Notes: generated from the letters alone by a model not told the origin. Shown: positions 25,619 to 34,973, counted from the stretch's first letter. The stretch: DNA of 64,000 nucleotides from Shewanella jiangmenensis (GCF_018596335.1 NZ_JAHEPS010000010.1:1-64000), one strand, 5' to 3'. Numbers and translations: made by a program.

Positions 25619-25834
25619 CTATTGTTTGAGTTTGCAAAGCTCGGCTTCGGTTTTTACGCCGAGCTTTTTCATCAGCATCGCTGCCGGACAAAAGCCGGTA
25701 AAGGCGCTTTGGAACAGATTAGCGCCGACAAAGGCGGTAAGCCAGACAAAGTTGTGATGCACAAAGGCAGTCAGTACCAGCGATAACAACACCATAAAAC
25801 CGGCAAAAGCCATGATAGAGCGTTCGAGTGACAT
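25619..25834 (-). CDS. DUF2892 (YgaP-type) inner-membrane protein
   Basis: 71 residues with two membrane segments (IMAFAGFMVLLSLVLTAFVH and FVWLTAFVGANLFQSAFTGF) followed by CPAAMLMKKLGVKTEAE, the pattern of the C-terminal half of E. coli YgaP. YgaP fuses a rhodanese to this membrane hairpin; here the two parts are neighbouring separate genes (rhodanese 35 bases downstream). The ATG at 25834 lies 21 bases after the RND gene with GGAGG nearby. Confidence 0.85.
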   Translation of the reverse strand: MSLERSIMAFAGFMVLLSLVLTAFVHHNFVWLTAFVGANLFQSAFTGFCPAAMLMKKLGVKTEAELCKLKQ

Positions 25835-25855
25835 AGGATGTTCCTCCGTGGTGGA

Positions 25856-28800
25856 TTAATGGGTCTCATAACCGTGACGCATAAAGGCGTAGTACAGCAC
25901 GGGAATGACGACCAGAGTCAAAATGGTTGATATAAAGATGCCAAAAATCAAACTGATAGCCAGACCGTTGAAAATCGGATCGTCCAGAATGAAGAGGGCT
26001 CCTATCATGGCCGCCAGCGCCGTCAGCATGATGGGTTTGGCCCGCACGGCGCCCGAATGGATAACCGCCTGTGCAAAAGGTTCGCCCCGTGCCACTTCCT
26101 GATTGATAAAATCCACCAGCAGTATCGAGTTGCGAACTATGATCCCTGCCAGCGCAATCATGCCAATCATCGAGGTGGCGGTGAACTGCGCGCCAAGCAG
26201 GGCATGGCCGGGCATAACCCCAATTACGGTGAGCGGAATGGGCGCCATGATGATGAGCGGCACCAGATAAGAGCGGAATTGCGCCACCACTAAGAGGTAA
26301 ATCGCTATCATGCCCACCGCGTAGGCAATGCCCATGTCGCGGAAGGTCTCGTAGGTGATTTTCCACTCGCCATCCCACAGCACGGCAACCTCAGTCAGCC
26401 CTGAAGGCTGGTTGATATAGTGCTGGTTATAGCCCATATCCTCACGGTCTGTGATGGTGCCGGCCATCTCGAACATGCCGTAGAGCGGGCTGTCCAGCGG
26501 GCCTGCCATATCCGCCACCACCATCACCATGGGGATGAGGTTTTTATGGATGATTGGCGCATCTATCACCCCTTTACGGATACTCACAAGCTCAGACACT
26601 GCCACCTGACCACGGCTGCCGGGCAGCGTCATGCCAAGGATGGCGTCCAAATCCAGCTTACTGCCTTCTTCAAGCTGCAGGCGGATAGGCACGGGGCGCG
26701 ACTGGTTGTCGATATGCAGCACGCTCACATCTTTGCCGCCCACCGAGGTGGACACCAGCTCGACGATAGAGGCGTAAGGTACACCGAGCAGCGCCGCCTT
26801 GCTGCGGTCAATCAGTACCTGCCATTTTTGCTGTGAGGCAGGCAGGAAGATGTCCATGTCGACCACATGTTCTGTGGTCTGGAACACATCCAGTACGCGG
26901 CGAGCCGCTTCCTGGCGCATGGCTTCGTTGGGACCATAGACTTCGGCCACAATCGGAGACCACACAGGTGGGCCGGGCGGCACTTCAACCACTTTGACGT
27001 TGGCGTTGAAGTGACGGGCCACTTCCTGCAGTGGGCCGCGCACCGCCAATGCGATGCTGTGGCTGTCACGGTCACGGTGTTTCTTGTCTTTAAGGTTGAC
27101 CTGAATATCGCCAAGCTCGGGGCTTGCGCGCAAAAAGTAGTGGCGAACCAGGCCGTTGAAGTTCATTGGCGCCGCGGTGCCGGCGTAGAGCTGCATATGC
27201 TCCACTTCCTCGACCTGCTTAAGCTCATCGGCAAGCGCCAGCAGCACCTTCTGGGTTTGCTCAAAGGTGGTGCCTTCCGGCATATCCACCATCACCTGAA
27301 ACTCAGACTTATTGTCAAAGGGCAGCATTTTGAGCACCACCGCCTGCATCACCGGCAGCGCCACCGCCACCATGATAAGGCCGACAATGCCGAGCCCGAG
27401 CCCAAGGCGCGCCTTGCGGCCATCATTGCCACGCAGAAACGGCCCAATCAGACGGTTAAAGAGGCGCACCATGCGCGGATCTTCGCCGCCGTGGGGATGG
27501 GCATCGCTCGCCGCTGGGGTATGCCCGTCATGGGATTTCAGCAGTTTACGGCTGAGCCAGGGGGTGAGCACAAAGGCCACCGCCAGCGAGATCAACATGC
27601 CCATGCTGGCGTTGATGGGGATGGGGCTCATGTAAGGGCCCATCAGCCCGGACACAAAGGCCATTGGCAACAGCGCCGCAATCACGGTGAAGGTGGCCAG
27701 AATGGTCGGTCCGCCCACTTCGTCCACCGCCACCGGAATAAGCTCGGTCATGGACTTTTTGCCCATGGCCATATGGCGATGGATGTTTTCGACCACCACA
27801 ATCGCATCGTCCACCAGAATACCGATGGAGAAAATCAGCGCAAACAGCGACACCCGGTTTAAGGTAAAGCCCCAGGCCCAACTGGCAAACAGCGTCAGCG
27901 CCAACGTGATGATAATGGCGATGCCTACCACCAGCGCTTCGCGCATGCCCATGGTAAAGAGCACCAGTACCACCACGGCAGCAGTGGCAAAAATCAGTTT
28001 AAAAATAAGGGTGTTGGATTTATCGGCCGCGGTTTCACCGTAGTTGCGGGTCACGGTGGCATGCACGTTTTCCGGCAGCAGGGTGTTATTAAGCACGTCG
28101 AGGCGCTCGACCACCGCATCGGCAATGTCCACTGCGTTCATGCCCGATTGCTTGCCAATCGCCACTGTGACCGCCGGGAAATTGCCGTCTTTGGTCACGT
28201 GCTGCACCTGGGCGCGGGGCAGGTCGGCCTTAAGGCTGATGTCGGCCAAATCCTTTAAGTACACAGGCTCGCTGTGGCCGGAGGCACCGGTACGCACCGC
28301 CACCACCAGGTTTTCAACATCTTCCAGGCTCTTTAAAAACTGGCCGGTCTGTACCTTGATTTCCTGATTGTCCTGCACCAGAGGCTGCGGCATAGAAATC
28401 TGGTTGTTGCCCATCAGCGCCTGATTGATGTCGGTAAAGCTGAGGTTGTGGGCCGACAGGGCGGCTGGGTCAATGCGCACATTGAGAACCAACTCATGTT
28501 GCCCGAGGGTGTAGATCTCGCGGGTGCCGGGAATGCGCTTAAGCTCGGTCTCAAGTCCGCGGGCAACATGGGTCAGTTGTTCTGGGGTGGTGTTTGGGTC
28601 TTCTGACCAGAGGGTCAGGCTGACGATGGGCACATCGTCAATGCCACGGGGCTTAATCAGTGGCTCGCCTACACCGGCGCCGCGCGGCAGCTTATCCATG
28701 TTGGAATACAACTGGTTATAAAGCGCGACTATGGCGTCGTTACGTTTTACCCCCACCTCGAAGATGGCGATGATAAGGGCGCCATCGGGCTGGGAAAACG

Positions 28801-29077
28801 AATACAGGGTATCAATGCCCTTGATTTCCGAAATCACCTGCTCGGCGGGCAGGGTGACCAGATGCTCGACTTCGGCCGGTGTGGCACCGGGGAAGGGAAT
28901 AAACACGTCGGCAAAGGTCACATCGATTTGCGGCTCTTCTTCTTTGGGGGTGATAAGCACCGCAAACATGCCAAGCAGCAGCGCCAGCACCGCCAGCAGC
29001 GGCGTAATGGCGCTCGACTGAAACGCGCGTGCAATCCGGCCCGACAGCCCCATCGACTTGTTAGTGTTGTCCGTCAT
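25856..29077 (-). CDS. RND efflux pump inner-membrane transporter
   Basis: A 1073-residue proton-driven RND permease of the AcrB superfamily. It has two six-helix repeats, each with a large periplasmic loop. The proton-relay acidic pair is in GILVDDAIVVVENIHRH (near residue 420). The N-terminus (KEEEPQIDVTFADVFIPFPGATPAEVEHLVTLPAE) is of the less-studied HAE-like branch with acidic EEEPQ, not classical AcrB. A His/Asp-rich loop near residue 530 (DGHTPAASDAHPHGGED) might bind metal. It follows its membrane-fusion partner by 14 bases. No TolC-type gene is in the operon, so it probably uses a shared outer-membrane channel. Confidence 0.92.
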   Translation of the reverse strand: MTDNTNKSMGLSGRIARAFQSSAITPLLAVLALLLGMFAVLITPKEEEPQIDVTFADVFIPFPGATPAEVEHLVTLPAEQVISEIKGIDTLYSFSQPDGALIIAIFEVGVKRNDAIVALYNQLYSNMDKLPRGAGVGEPLIKPRGIDDVPIVSLTLWSEDPNTTPEQLTHVARGLETELKRIPGTREIYTLGQHELVLNVRIDPAALSAHNLSFTDINQALMGNNQISMPQPLVQDNQEIKVQTGQFLKSLEDVENLVVAVRTGASGHSEPVYLKDLADISLKADLPRAQVQHVTKDGNFPAVTVAIGKQSGMNAVDIADAVVERLDVLNNTLLPENVHATVTRNYGETAADKSNTLIFKLIFATAAVVVLVLFTMGMREALVVGIAIIITLALTLFASWAWGFTLNRVSLFALIFSIGILVDDAIVVVENIHRHMAMGKKSMTELIPVAVDEVGGPTILATFTVIAALLPMAFVSGLMGPYMSPIPINASMGMLISLAVAFVLTPWLSRKLLKSHDGHTPAASDAHPHGGEDPRMVRLFNRLIGPFLRGNDGRKARLGLGLGIVGLIMVAVALPVMQAVVLKMLPFDNKSEFQVMVDMPEGTTFEQTQKVLLALADELKQVEEVEHMQLYAGTAAPMNFNGLVRHYFLRASPELGDIQVNLKDKKHRDRDSHSIALAVRGPLQEVARHFNANVKVVEVPPGPPVWSPIVAEVYGPNEAMRQEAARRVLDVFQTTEHVVDMDIFLPASQQKWQVLIDRSKAALLGVPYASIVELVSTSVGGKDVSVLHIDNQSRPVPIRLQLEEGSKLDLDAILGMTLPGSRGQVAVSELVSIRKGVIDAPIIHKNLIPMVMVVADMAGPLDSPLYGMFEMAGTITDREDMGYNQHYINQPSGLTEVAVLWDGEWKITYETFRDMGIAYAVGMIAIYLLVVAQFRSYLVPLIIMAPIPLTVIGVMPGHALLGAQFTATSMIGMIALAGIIVRNSILLVDFINQEVARGEPFAQAVIHSGAVRAKPIMLTALAAMIGALFILDDPIFNGLAISLIFGIFISTILTLVVIPVLYYAFMRHGYETH

Positions 29078-29091
29078 GATGCCTCCGCTCG

Positions 29092-30087
29092 TTACTGCAG
29101 TTTGACGCTGTAGCCATCGGCGGCAACCATGTCACCGTCATTCAGGCCTGAGAGCACCTGTACCCGCTCACCTTGCTGTTTGCCAAGGCGCACCTGTGTC
29201 AGCACCGGCTTATCGCCGTGCATCAGATACACGGCAGTAAGCTCGCCGCGCTTGATAATCGCACTTTGGGGCAGCAGCAACATGGGGCGGGTGCCCTGCA
29301 CAAAGCTTACCTTGGCCCAGGTGCCGGGCTGTACGTCCATGCCGTCCGGCAGGTCAATACGAACCTGAAAGCTGTGGCTCTGGGGCGAGGCAAAACTGAA
29401 GATGGTCAGTTTATCGCTTTCAATGGCACGGCCACCGGCAAGGGCGAGTGACACCTTACCGCTCGCCTTGAGCGCATCCAGATAGCGGCCCGGCACCTGC
29501 ATCACAGCGCGCATCTTTTCGGTGTCAAACCCCGACAGCAGCGGCTGGCCCGGGCTTACGGTTTCACCCTGCTCAACATGGCGTTCGGTCAGCACACCGG
29601 CAAAGGGCGCAAATACCGTGGTGTAGCCAAGGGATTCGCGGGCGCGCACGATGGCGGCATTGGCGGCGCTTACCGCCTGCTCGCTGCTTTTGGCGCGGGC
29701 GACGGCTTCATCAAAGGCGCCGCGGGAAATCGCCCCCTTGGGGAAGAGTTCCTGATAGCGCTTGAGGGTGGCCTGCGCTTCGGCATTCACCGCCAGCGCC
29801 TTGGCATAATCGGCTTCGGCGGCGGTCAGCGATGCGCTTTGCTCCTTGCTGGTGATTTCGAGCAAGGCGGCACCTGCGGGCACCATGTCATTGACATCGT
29901 AATGGATTTTAATGATGCGTCCGGACGTTTGCGCCGATACGGTGGCGGCTCTTACCGGCTCAATCAGGGCATCGAGGGTGAGGTATTGTGGCTCATCACT
30001 GTGCTGAACCTTGATGATATCGGTTGCCTGTGCGCCGAGGGACAGTGCCAGCAGCGACGCGCCGAAAAGCTGTTTGAAGAGGGTCAT
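29092..30087 (-). CDS. RND efflux membrane-fusion protein (HlyD/AcrA type)
   Basis: A 331-residue periplasmic adaptor. Signal peptide to about residue 21 (ASLLALSLGAQA). It then has a split biotinyl-lipoyl domain (SAQTSGRIIKIHYDVNDMVPAGAALLEI and YTTVFAPFAGVLTERHVEQGETVSPGQPLL) around a short alpha-helical hairpin, then beta-barrel and membrane-proximal domains. There is no lipobox, so it is probably soluble or held by the complex. First gene of the four-gene operon. Confidence 0.9.
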   Translation of the reverse strand: MTLFKQLFGASLLALSLGAQATDIIKVQHSDEPQYLTLDALIEPVRAATVSAQTSGRIIKIHYDVNDMVPAGAALLEITSKEQSASLTAAEADYAKALAVNAEAQATLKRYQELFPKGAISRGAFDEAVARAKSSEQAVSAANAAIVRARESLGYTTVFAPFAGVLTERHVEQGETVSPGQPLLSGFDTEKMRAVMQVPGRYLDALKASGKVSLALAGGRAIESDKLTIFSFASPQSHSFQVRIDLPDGMDVQPGTWAKVSFVQGTRPMLLLPQSAIIKRGELTAVYLMHGDKPVLTQVRLGKQQGERVQVLSGLNDGDMVAADGYSVKLQ

Positions 30088-30190
30088 AAAATGGCTCCTG
30101 CTAAATTCATGAGTAAATTCTAATGGAAAGTCCTGACCGCAGCAATCGTTTCATTAGAAAAAAATCATGGAATGTGAACTTTGGCAGCTA

Positions 30191-30216
30191 AAAAAAGGGA
30201 GCCCCGAGGCCCCCTT
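30191..30216 (-). terminator. terminator of the SIMPL-domain gene
   Basis: A GC-rich hairpin (AAAGGG..., one mismatch) followed on the minus strand by a run of seven T residues, just after the stop at 30223. Confidence 0.8.
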
Positions 30217-30222
30217 TGTTAA

Positions 30223-30939
30223 TCAATCGCTTAAGTAGTAAGTCACAGTACTGACAATCCGCACATTCTTGATGTGGGGCGAGTTGCTGTCTCTGTCGGT
30301 GATAATAAACTGCCCCTGACTGGCGTTTTTGATTTTGCCCAGGCTCGAGTTTGAGTCTTTGGCAAATTTCTCGGCCACTTCGCGGGCGTTTTGGGTCGCT
30401 TCCTGCACCATGGCAGGTTTTATGTTATTGAGTTCAGTGTACATAAACTCGGGTCGGCTTTCGTACTCGTTGCCGCCGATGGCGATGCCTTCTCGGGCCA
30501 GCGCCGCGATTTGTTTGCGGGCTTCAAGCAACTTGTCCACCTTGGGGGTGTAAAGCGATACCGTCACCTTGGCAAGGTAGCGATATTTAAGGTTCGGATC
30601 GCTGTAGCCCTGAGCGGTTCTGTCTTCAATGGCTGGCAGCGACAGGCTTATCTCCTCATCGCTGAAGCCCTGCTGCTTTAAGAAGGCGACCACTTTATCG
30701 GACTTTTGCTGCACTGTGTCGTACAGTGCCGGCAGGTCGTTGCTGACTTCGTTAAAGCGGATGGGCCAGATGGCGATATTGGCCATCACTTCTTTTTCGG
30801 CAAGGCCTTTGACGCTGACGGTTCTGTCCAGCGCTTTTAAGTTGGTGACAGTGTCACTGATGCTGTGGCCGATAAAGCCAAGCCCAAGGGTGATGCCGGC
30901 GCCAAGAATAAGCGCGGGCAGGGTGAGGGATCTTTCCAT
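30223..30939 (-). CDS. SIMPL-domain protein (DUF541), membrane-anchored
   Basis: 238 residues: an N-terminal membrane helix (LPALILGAGITLGLGFIGHSI) and a periplasmic SIMPL domain with RTVSVKGLAEKEVMANIAIWPI near its start and VSTVTYYLSD at its end. Family members such as E. coli YggE have been linked to reduced oxidative stress, but the biochemical activity is unknown. It is transcribed alone between the RND operon and the VOC gene. Confidence 0.85.
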   Translation of the reverse strand: MERSLTLPALILGAGITLGLGFIGHSISDTVTNLKALDRTVSVKGLAEKEVMANIAIWPIRFNEVSNDLPALYDTVQQKSDKVVAFLKQQGFSDEEISLSLPAIEDRTAQGYSDPNLKYRYLAKVTVSLYTPKVDKLLEARKQIAALAREGIAIGGNEYESRPEFMYTELNNIKPAMVQEATQNAREVAEKFAKDSNSSLGKIKNASQGQFIITDRDSNSPHIKNVRIVSTVTYYLSD

Positions 30940-31047
30940 GAAGTCTCCTGGTGAACATGGCGTTCACAAAGCGGTTAGCAAAATCATCTGCCAGCATAAG
31001 GGATTATCGCGCTGTTTGCACCGCCTGATGCAGATTAATACACTGTG

Positions 31048-31080
31048 TATCATGAGCTTGTATCATGAGCTTGTATCAGT
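31048..31080. repeat. 13-bp direct repeat, two and a half copies
   Basis: The unit GTATCATGAGCTT occurs twice in tandem and then restarts as GTATCA, in the 238-base spacer between the SIMPL and VOC genes. No gene is supported in this spacer. Confidence 0.8.
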
Positions 31081-31177
31081 TGCTGGTATCTGGTGCAGGT
31101 TTAAGGCGCCTGTTCTCAGAGGCCAGCTGATGCCAGCACCTGCTTTATTTGCCTTATGCGCTGGGCAGCATCAATGC

Positions 31178-31555
31178 TCAGTCTTCCTGCGCCATTTGCC
31201 ACAGTTCGACTTTATTGCCGTCAGGGTCGACAAACCAGCCAAAGCGGCCAAACTCAGTGTCCTCCCGCTCGGGCATGACCTCAGCGCCAGCCGCCGCGAG
31301 GGTACTGAGCATTTCATCCAAATCATCCACCACCAGATTCAACATAAAGGCCGATGATGAAGGGGCGAAGTAATCGCTGCTGTCTGCCATCGGGCTCCAG
31401 ACACTGTAACTGCCTTTGGGAAGCGCGCTGGTTCTGAACGCGCAGCCGCCCCAGGCCTCCACCGGCATGCCAAGATGAGTTTTGTACCAGTTTGCCAACG
31501 CCTCTGGATCGGCGCTTTTGAAAAAGAAGCCCCCAAGGCCGAGAATTTTTGCCAT
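31178..31555 (-). CDS. VOC-family protein (glyoxalase/dioxygenase fold)
   Basis: A 125-residue single vicinal-oxygen-chelate domain: ILGLGGFFFKSADPEALANWY at the start, FMLNLVVDDLDEMLSTLAAAG in the middle and FVDPDGNKVELWQ at the end, giving the usual C-terminal metal-ligand Glu. The first metal position is not the usual His, so metal binding is doubtful. The substrate is unknown. Confidence 0.82.
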   Translation of the reverse strand: MAKILGLGGFFFKSADPEALANWYKTHLGMPVEAWGGCAFRTSALPKGSYSVWSPMADSSDYFAPSSSAFMLNLVVDDLDEMLSTLAAAGAEVMPEREDTEFGRFGWFVDPDGNKVELWQMAQED

Positions 31556-31618
31556 TTACCTGTTCTCCCTGAAAAAAATGTTGCCAGATAAAGGGTAGGT
31601 GATGACGGGCGCGGATAC

Positions 31619-31645
31619 AAAAAAGCCGCGCAGTGCGCGGCTTTA
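31619..31645 (-). terminator. terminator of fadL
   Basis: Stem AAAGCCGCGC/GCGCGGCTTT with a three-base loop; on the minus strand TTTTTTG follows. It starts 25 bases after the fadL stop. Confidence 0.9.
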
Positions 31646-31668
31646 ACTGAACAGGCCTGAACTACATA

Positions 31669-32970
31669 TCAGAACTTGTAAGAGTACTGCATTGAGTAGT
31701 AGGTGGCGTTGGAGCGGGTGTGGGCAACCACGTCACCAATCAGTGCGCTCTGCTCAACCACTTCCACATCTTCGCCGCGAACAAAGGCCACACCAAAGTC
31801 CAGGGTGGATTTTGGCGTCAGGGCGTAGCTTGCACCCACTGTGTACCAGTTACGGTCTGAGTCAGGGATAGAGATAGAGCTGATTTCGCCAACCACGCCC
31901 TTGTCGTGCATGTAACCGGCGCGCACAGCCCAGGCGTCAGTCAGCTGATAGGTGCCGCCAACGCTGAAAAGCCAGGAGTCGTCCCAGGCGTAGTGCTTCA
32001 GCTGCGCCTCAGGAATGGTGGTGCTGCCCAGGGTGCCATCTTCCAGGGTGATTTCTTTGAAATCGCCCCAGCTGGTGTGCTGCGCTGTGTAGTGCAGGGC
32101 AAATTTTTCAGTCAGCTGATGGAAACCGGCTACCTGGAAGATATCCGGCAGTGGGATCACGATTTCATCGAAGCTTGCCTGAGCACGGGCCTGAGGCACG
32201 AACTGATTGATGTCGCCGCTGGCCTTGAATTCTGGGCTGAAACGGTAGCTCACGCCCAGACGGTGATTGGCGTTGAACTCATACACGCCGCCTACAATAC
32301 CGCCCAGCGCCCAGCCGTCGGCATCCACATTCACCAGCTCAACGTTGGCAAGACCGCCATTTGGCAGTACTGGCAGCTGACCTTCACGGGTCAGTTTGCC
32401 CTGACCGTAGATCACGTCGATACCGGCGCCCAGGCTCAGCTGGTCGTTTACACGGTAGGACAGGCTGCCGTTGAAGTTCATGGTAACCACTTCGGTGTTA
32501 CCCAGCAGATCAACCGGCGCAGGCACTGTGCCAAGGCCCGGAATGGTTTTAGCGTTATTGGCCAGCGCGCCTACATCAGTGCCGGTACCGAAGTTGGAGA
32601 AAACGGCAACGCCGTAGGCCCATTTGTCGTTGATTGGGCTGATGTAGTAGAAGTTCGGGATCACTTTTGCATCAGCGGCGGCATCTTCGCTGCCAAAGCA
32701 AACTGGAGTGCCGGCCTTGCAGACGTCCTTTACGGTCACGTCGATGTCGGCGTAGGTCAGGCCGACTGACAGGGCTTTGCTGTCAAACAGCGCCATAGCG
32801 GCTGGGTTACGGGACAATACAGAAGCGTTATCGGCGATAACGGCGTCACCGGCAAAGGCGCGACCCACGCCAGTGGCTGACTGGCTGTTCAGCTGAAAAC
32901 CGGCAGCCAGAGTCTGGGTGCTGGCAAAGGCCACAGCAGCGGCAAGCAGTGTCTTGTTGAAGTACTTCAT
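31669..32970 (-). CDS. fadL: outer-membrane long-chain fatty acid transporter FadL
   Basis: A 433-residue FadL-family beta-barrel. Signal peptide about 1-22 (FASTQTLA). The mature N-terminus AGFQLNSQSATGVGRAFAGDA forms the plug, with the family NPA signature in LSRNPAAMALFD. The C-terminus ends in aromatic YSYKF, as needed for barrel insertion. It brings long-chain fatty acids across the outer membrane for beta-oxidation (fadI-fadJ lie 11 kb away). The ATG at 32970 follows AGAGAAG. Two FadR-like sites upstream suggest repression in the absence of fatty acids. Confidence 0.92.
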   Translation of the reverse strand: MKYFNKTLLAAAVAFASTQTLAAGFQLNSQSATGVGRAFAGDAVIADNASVLSRNPAAMALFDSKALSVGLTYADIDVTVKDVCKAGTPVCFGSEDAAADAKVIPNFYYISPINDKWAYGVAVFSNFGTGTDVGALANNAKTIPGLGTVPAPVDLLGNTEVVTMNFNGSLSYRVNDQLSLGAGIDVIYGQGKLTREGQLPVLPNGGLANVELVNVDADGWALGGIVGGVYEFNANHRLGVSYRFSPEFKASGDINQFVPQARAQASFDEIVIPLPDIFQVAGFHQLTEKFALHYTAQHTSWGDFKEITLEDGTLGSTTIPEAQLKHYAWDDSWLFSVGGTYQLTDAWAVRAGYMHDKGVVGEISSISIPDSDRNWYTVGASYALTPKSTLDFGVAFVRGEDVEVVEQSALIGDVVAHTRSNATYYSMQYSYKF

Positions 32971-33056
32971 CGTCTCTTCTCTTTCTTGTGGTTGCCGACA
33001 CGTTAAAGGGGCGCCGGTCAAATTAACTTGGCATCTTAGGAGTATGGCTGTATCAC

Positions 33057-33073
33057 AACAAGTCCGACCAGAG
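33057..33073 (-). promoter_or_regulatory. FadR-like operator upstream of fadL (site 1)
   Basis: On the minus strand the site reads CTCTGGTCGGACTTGTT. It matches the E. coli FadR pattern (core TGGTCNGAC, flank TTGTT) at 14 of 17 positions by my recollection of that consensus. It lies about 87-103 bases upstream of the fadL ATG. Confidence 0.55.
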
Positions 33074-33217
33074 CTTTTGCTTTAGTTAAAAAGTGTTAAA
33101 AATCAGTTAATTTTGATGGTTGAGGTTGATGGGGTTGGTAGGGTTTTGCATTTGAAATCGTGCTGGCATCATCGGCTTGACGGCGCTTGATTGAGATGGT
33201 CTGTTTGAAAGTGCGCT

Positions 33218-33234
33218 TTCTGGTCGGAGCAGTT
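33218..33234 (+). promoter_or_regulatory. FadR-like operator upstream of fadL (site 2)
   Basis: TTCTGGTCGGAGCAGTT keeps the TGGTCGGA core and matches the E. coli consensus at about 13 of 17 positions. It lies about 250 bases upstream of fadL. E. coli fadL also has two FadR sites, though closer together. Confidence 0.4.
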
Positions 33235-33265
33235 TGGCGATACAAAGCTATACAGTTTTTGCCAA

Positions 33266-33292
33266 TAAAAAAGCGTACAGATGTACGCTTTT
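33266..33292 (-). terminator. terminator of putP
   Basis: Stem AAAAGCGTAC/GTACGCTTTT with loop AGAT, followed on the minus strand by a T run. It lies about 150 bases after the putP stop, with degenerate repeats between. Confidence 0.85.
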
Positions 33293-33440
33293 ATGGAAGG
33301 TGCGGGCCCTGAATGCTTATCAGGGCCGTGGCGGATTGTTAACAATCTGGTCAGTGTCAGGTATTAAACCCGCGCTGCTTTTACACTACAGTTTGCTCTT
33401 TAATCACAACCGGCTTTTAAATCACAGCTGGCTTCTAAAC

Positions 33441-34889
33441 TTAAAGCTTGCTTTTAAACTCGGCAAATTCGCCGCAGACCTTAGCATCTACCTTCATGAG
33501 TTTGCTCACTGCCACACCGGCGATGGTTGCCAGAATAAAGCCGGGCAGAATTTCATACACATCAAAAATGCCGCCGGAAAGCTGCTTCCAAACTACTACC
33601 GTGAGCGCGCCGGTGATGATGGTTGCCACAGCGCCTGCCTTACTGTAGTGCTGCCAGAACAGCGACAACAGCACCACTGGGCCAAAGGCGGCACCAAAAC
33701 CAGCCCAGGCGTAACTTACCAGCCCAAGCACGCTGCTTTCGGGATTCAGGGCAATCACACCGGCCAGAATAGCAATGGCCAGTACGCCAAAGCGGCCAAC
33801 CCGCATCAGCTCTTTATCTGACGCCTGTGGACGGAACTTGCGGTAAAAGTCTTCGGTCACCACGCTTGAACACACCAGCAGCTGCGAGTCGATGGTGCTC
33901 ATGATGGCCGACAAAATTGCCGCTACCAGCAAACCTGCAATCCAGGGGTTGAATGCGACCTGCGCCAGCTGAATAAACACAGTTTCGGGGTTGGTCAGCG
34001 GCGATGCGGCAAAATACACCGAGCCTACCAAGCCTGTGGCAAGGGCGCCAAGCAGCGACACTATCATCCAGCTCATGGCGATGCGGCGGGATACCGGCAG
34101 ATGATCCGGCTTTTCAATCGCCATAAAGCGCGACAGGATATGGGGCTGACCAAAGTAGCCAAGGCCCCAGGCCATCAGCGACAGCACCCCAAGCCAGGTG
34201 GTGTTGTCGTTAATCAGCGACAGCATTTGCGGCTGCAGCGTCTCGAGGGTGCCATGGGTCTCGGGGTGAGAGAAAATTGCCATCGGCACAATCAGCAGCG
34301 CAATCAGCATCAGGCTGCCCTGGAAAAAGTCAGTCCAGCTCACCGCAAAAAAACCGCCAATAAAGGTGTAACCCACGATAATGGCCGAGCCAATGACCAG
34401 CGCGGCGTTGTAATCAAGACCAAACACCTTTTCAAACAAAATGGCGCCGCCGACCATGCCGGAGGAGGCGTAAAAGGTGAAAAACACCAGGATAGTCAGC
34501 GCCGAGACAAAGCGCAGCACGCCGCCCTTGTCATGGAAACGCTTTTCGAAAAAGTCCGGCAAGGTCAGCGCATTATCAGCAAGCTGAGTGTAAATTCGCA
34601 GCCGTTTGGCGACAAAAAGCCAGTTAAGCCAGGCGCCAATCACCAGACCGATGCCAATCCAGGCTTCACCCAGGCCGCCAAGGTATACCGCGCCCGGCAA
34701 GCCAAGCAGCAGCCAGCCCGACATGTCAGAGGCGCCCACGCTCAGCGCTGTCACGCCCGGGCCCATTTTACGGCCACCCAGAATGTAGTCATCCACAGAA
34801 TCTGTGGCCTTGTAGGCCCAAAAACCTATGCCCATCATCAGGGCGAGGTAACCCACAAAGGTAATCAAAATCGGAGTATCTATGCTCAT
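33441..34889 (-). CDS. putP: sodium/proline symporter
   Basis: A 482-residue member of the sodium:solute symporter family that imports proline. The sequence matches PutP along its length: DDYILGGRKMGPGVTALSVGASDMSGWLLLGLPGAVY, LTLPDFFEKRFHD, WGLGYFGQPHILSRFMAI and SAIMSTIDSQLLVCSS, with Ser/Thr pairs of the sodium site in the last. It is slightly shorter than E. coli PutP. It is not next to putA here. Confidence 0.93.
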   Translation of the reverse strand: MSIDTPILITFVGYLALMMGIGFWAYKATDSVDDYILGGRKMGPGVTALSVGASDMSGWLLLGLPGAVYLGGLGEAWIGIGLVIGAWLNWLFVAKRLRIYTQLADNALTLPDFFEKRFHDKGGVLRFVSALTILVFFTFYASSGMVGGAILFEKVFGLDYNAALVIGSAIIVGYTFIGGFFAVSWTDFFQGSLMLIALLIVPMAIFSHPETHGTLETLQPQMLSLINDNTTWLGVLSLMAWGLGYFGQPHILSRFMAIEKPDHLPVSRRIAMSWMIVSLLGALATGLVGSVYFAASPLTNPETVFIQLAQVAFNPWIAGLLVAAILSAIMSTIDSQLLVCSSVVTEDFYRKFRPQASDKELMRVGRFGVLAIAILAGVIALNPESSVLGLVSYAWAGFGAAFGPVVLLSLFWQHYSKAGAVATIITGALTVVVWKQLSGGIFDVYEILPGFILATIAGVAVSKLMKVDAKVCGEFAEFKSKL

Positions 34890-34973
34890 GCTATGTTAAC
34901 CATGTTTTTATTGGACGGCTTTTGTACTTGTTTTACCGCAGAAAAGGTTGCACTCGGAAAGGCCGGTCTCAGT

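Larger units (their letters stand above)
33022..33440. other. fadL-putP intergenic region
   Basis: No gene is supported. It contains the fadL promoter area with two FadR-like sites, the terminator of putP at 33266-33292, and degenerate repeats (about 18-19 bases, core GCTTTTAAATCACA) at about 33385-33460 that run into the 3' end of putP. Confidence 0.6.

Noticed and set aside
25584..25691. N-terminal extension of the periplasmic rhodanese to an ATG at 25691
   Set aside because: It would overlap the DUF2892 gene and bury the signal peptide. GTG 25583 has AAGGAG and begins a normal signal peptide.
26867..27862. A 331-codon frame antisense to the RND pump
   Set aside because: His/Arg-rich shadow of a clear gene, with no start signal.
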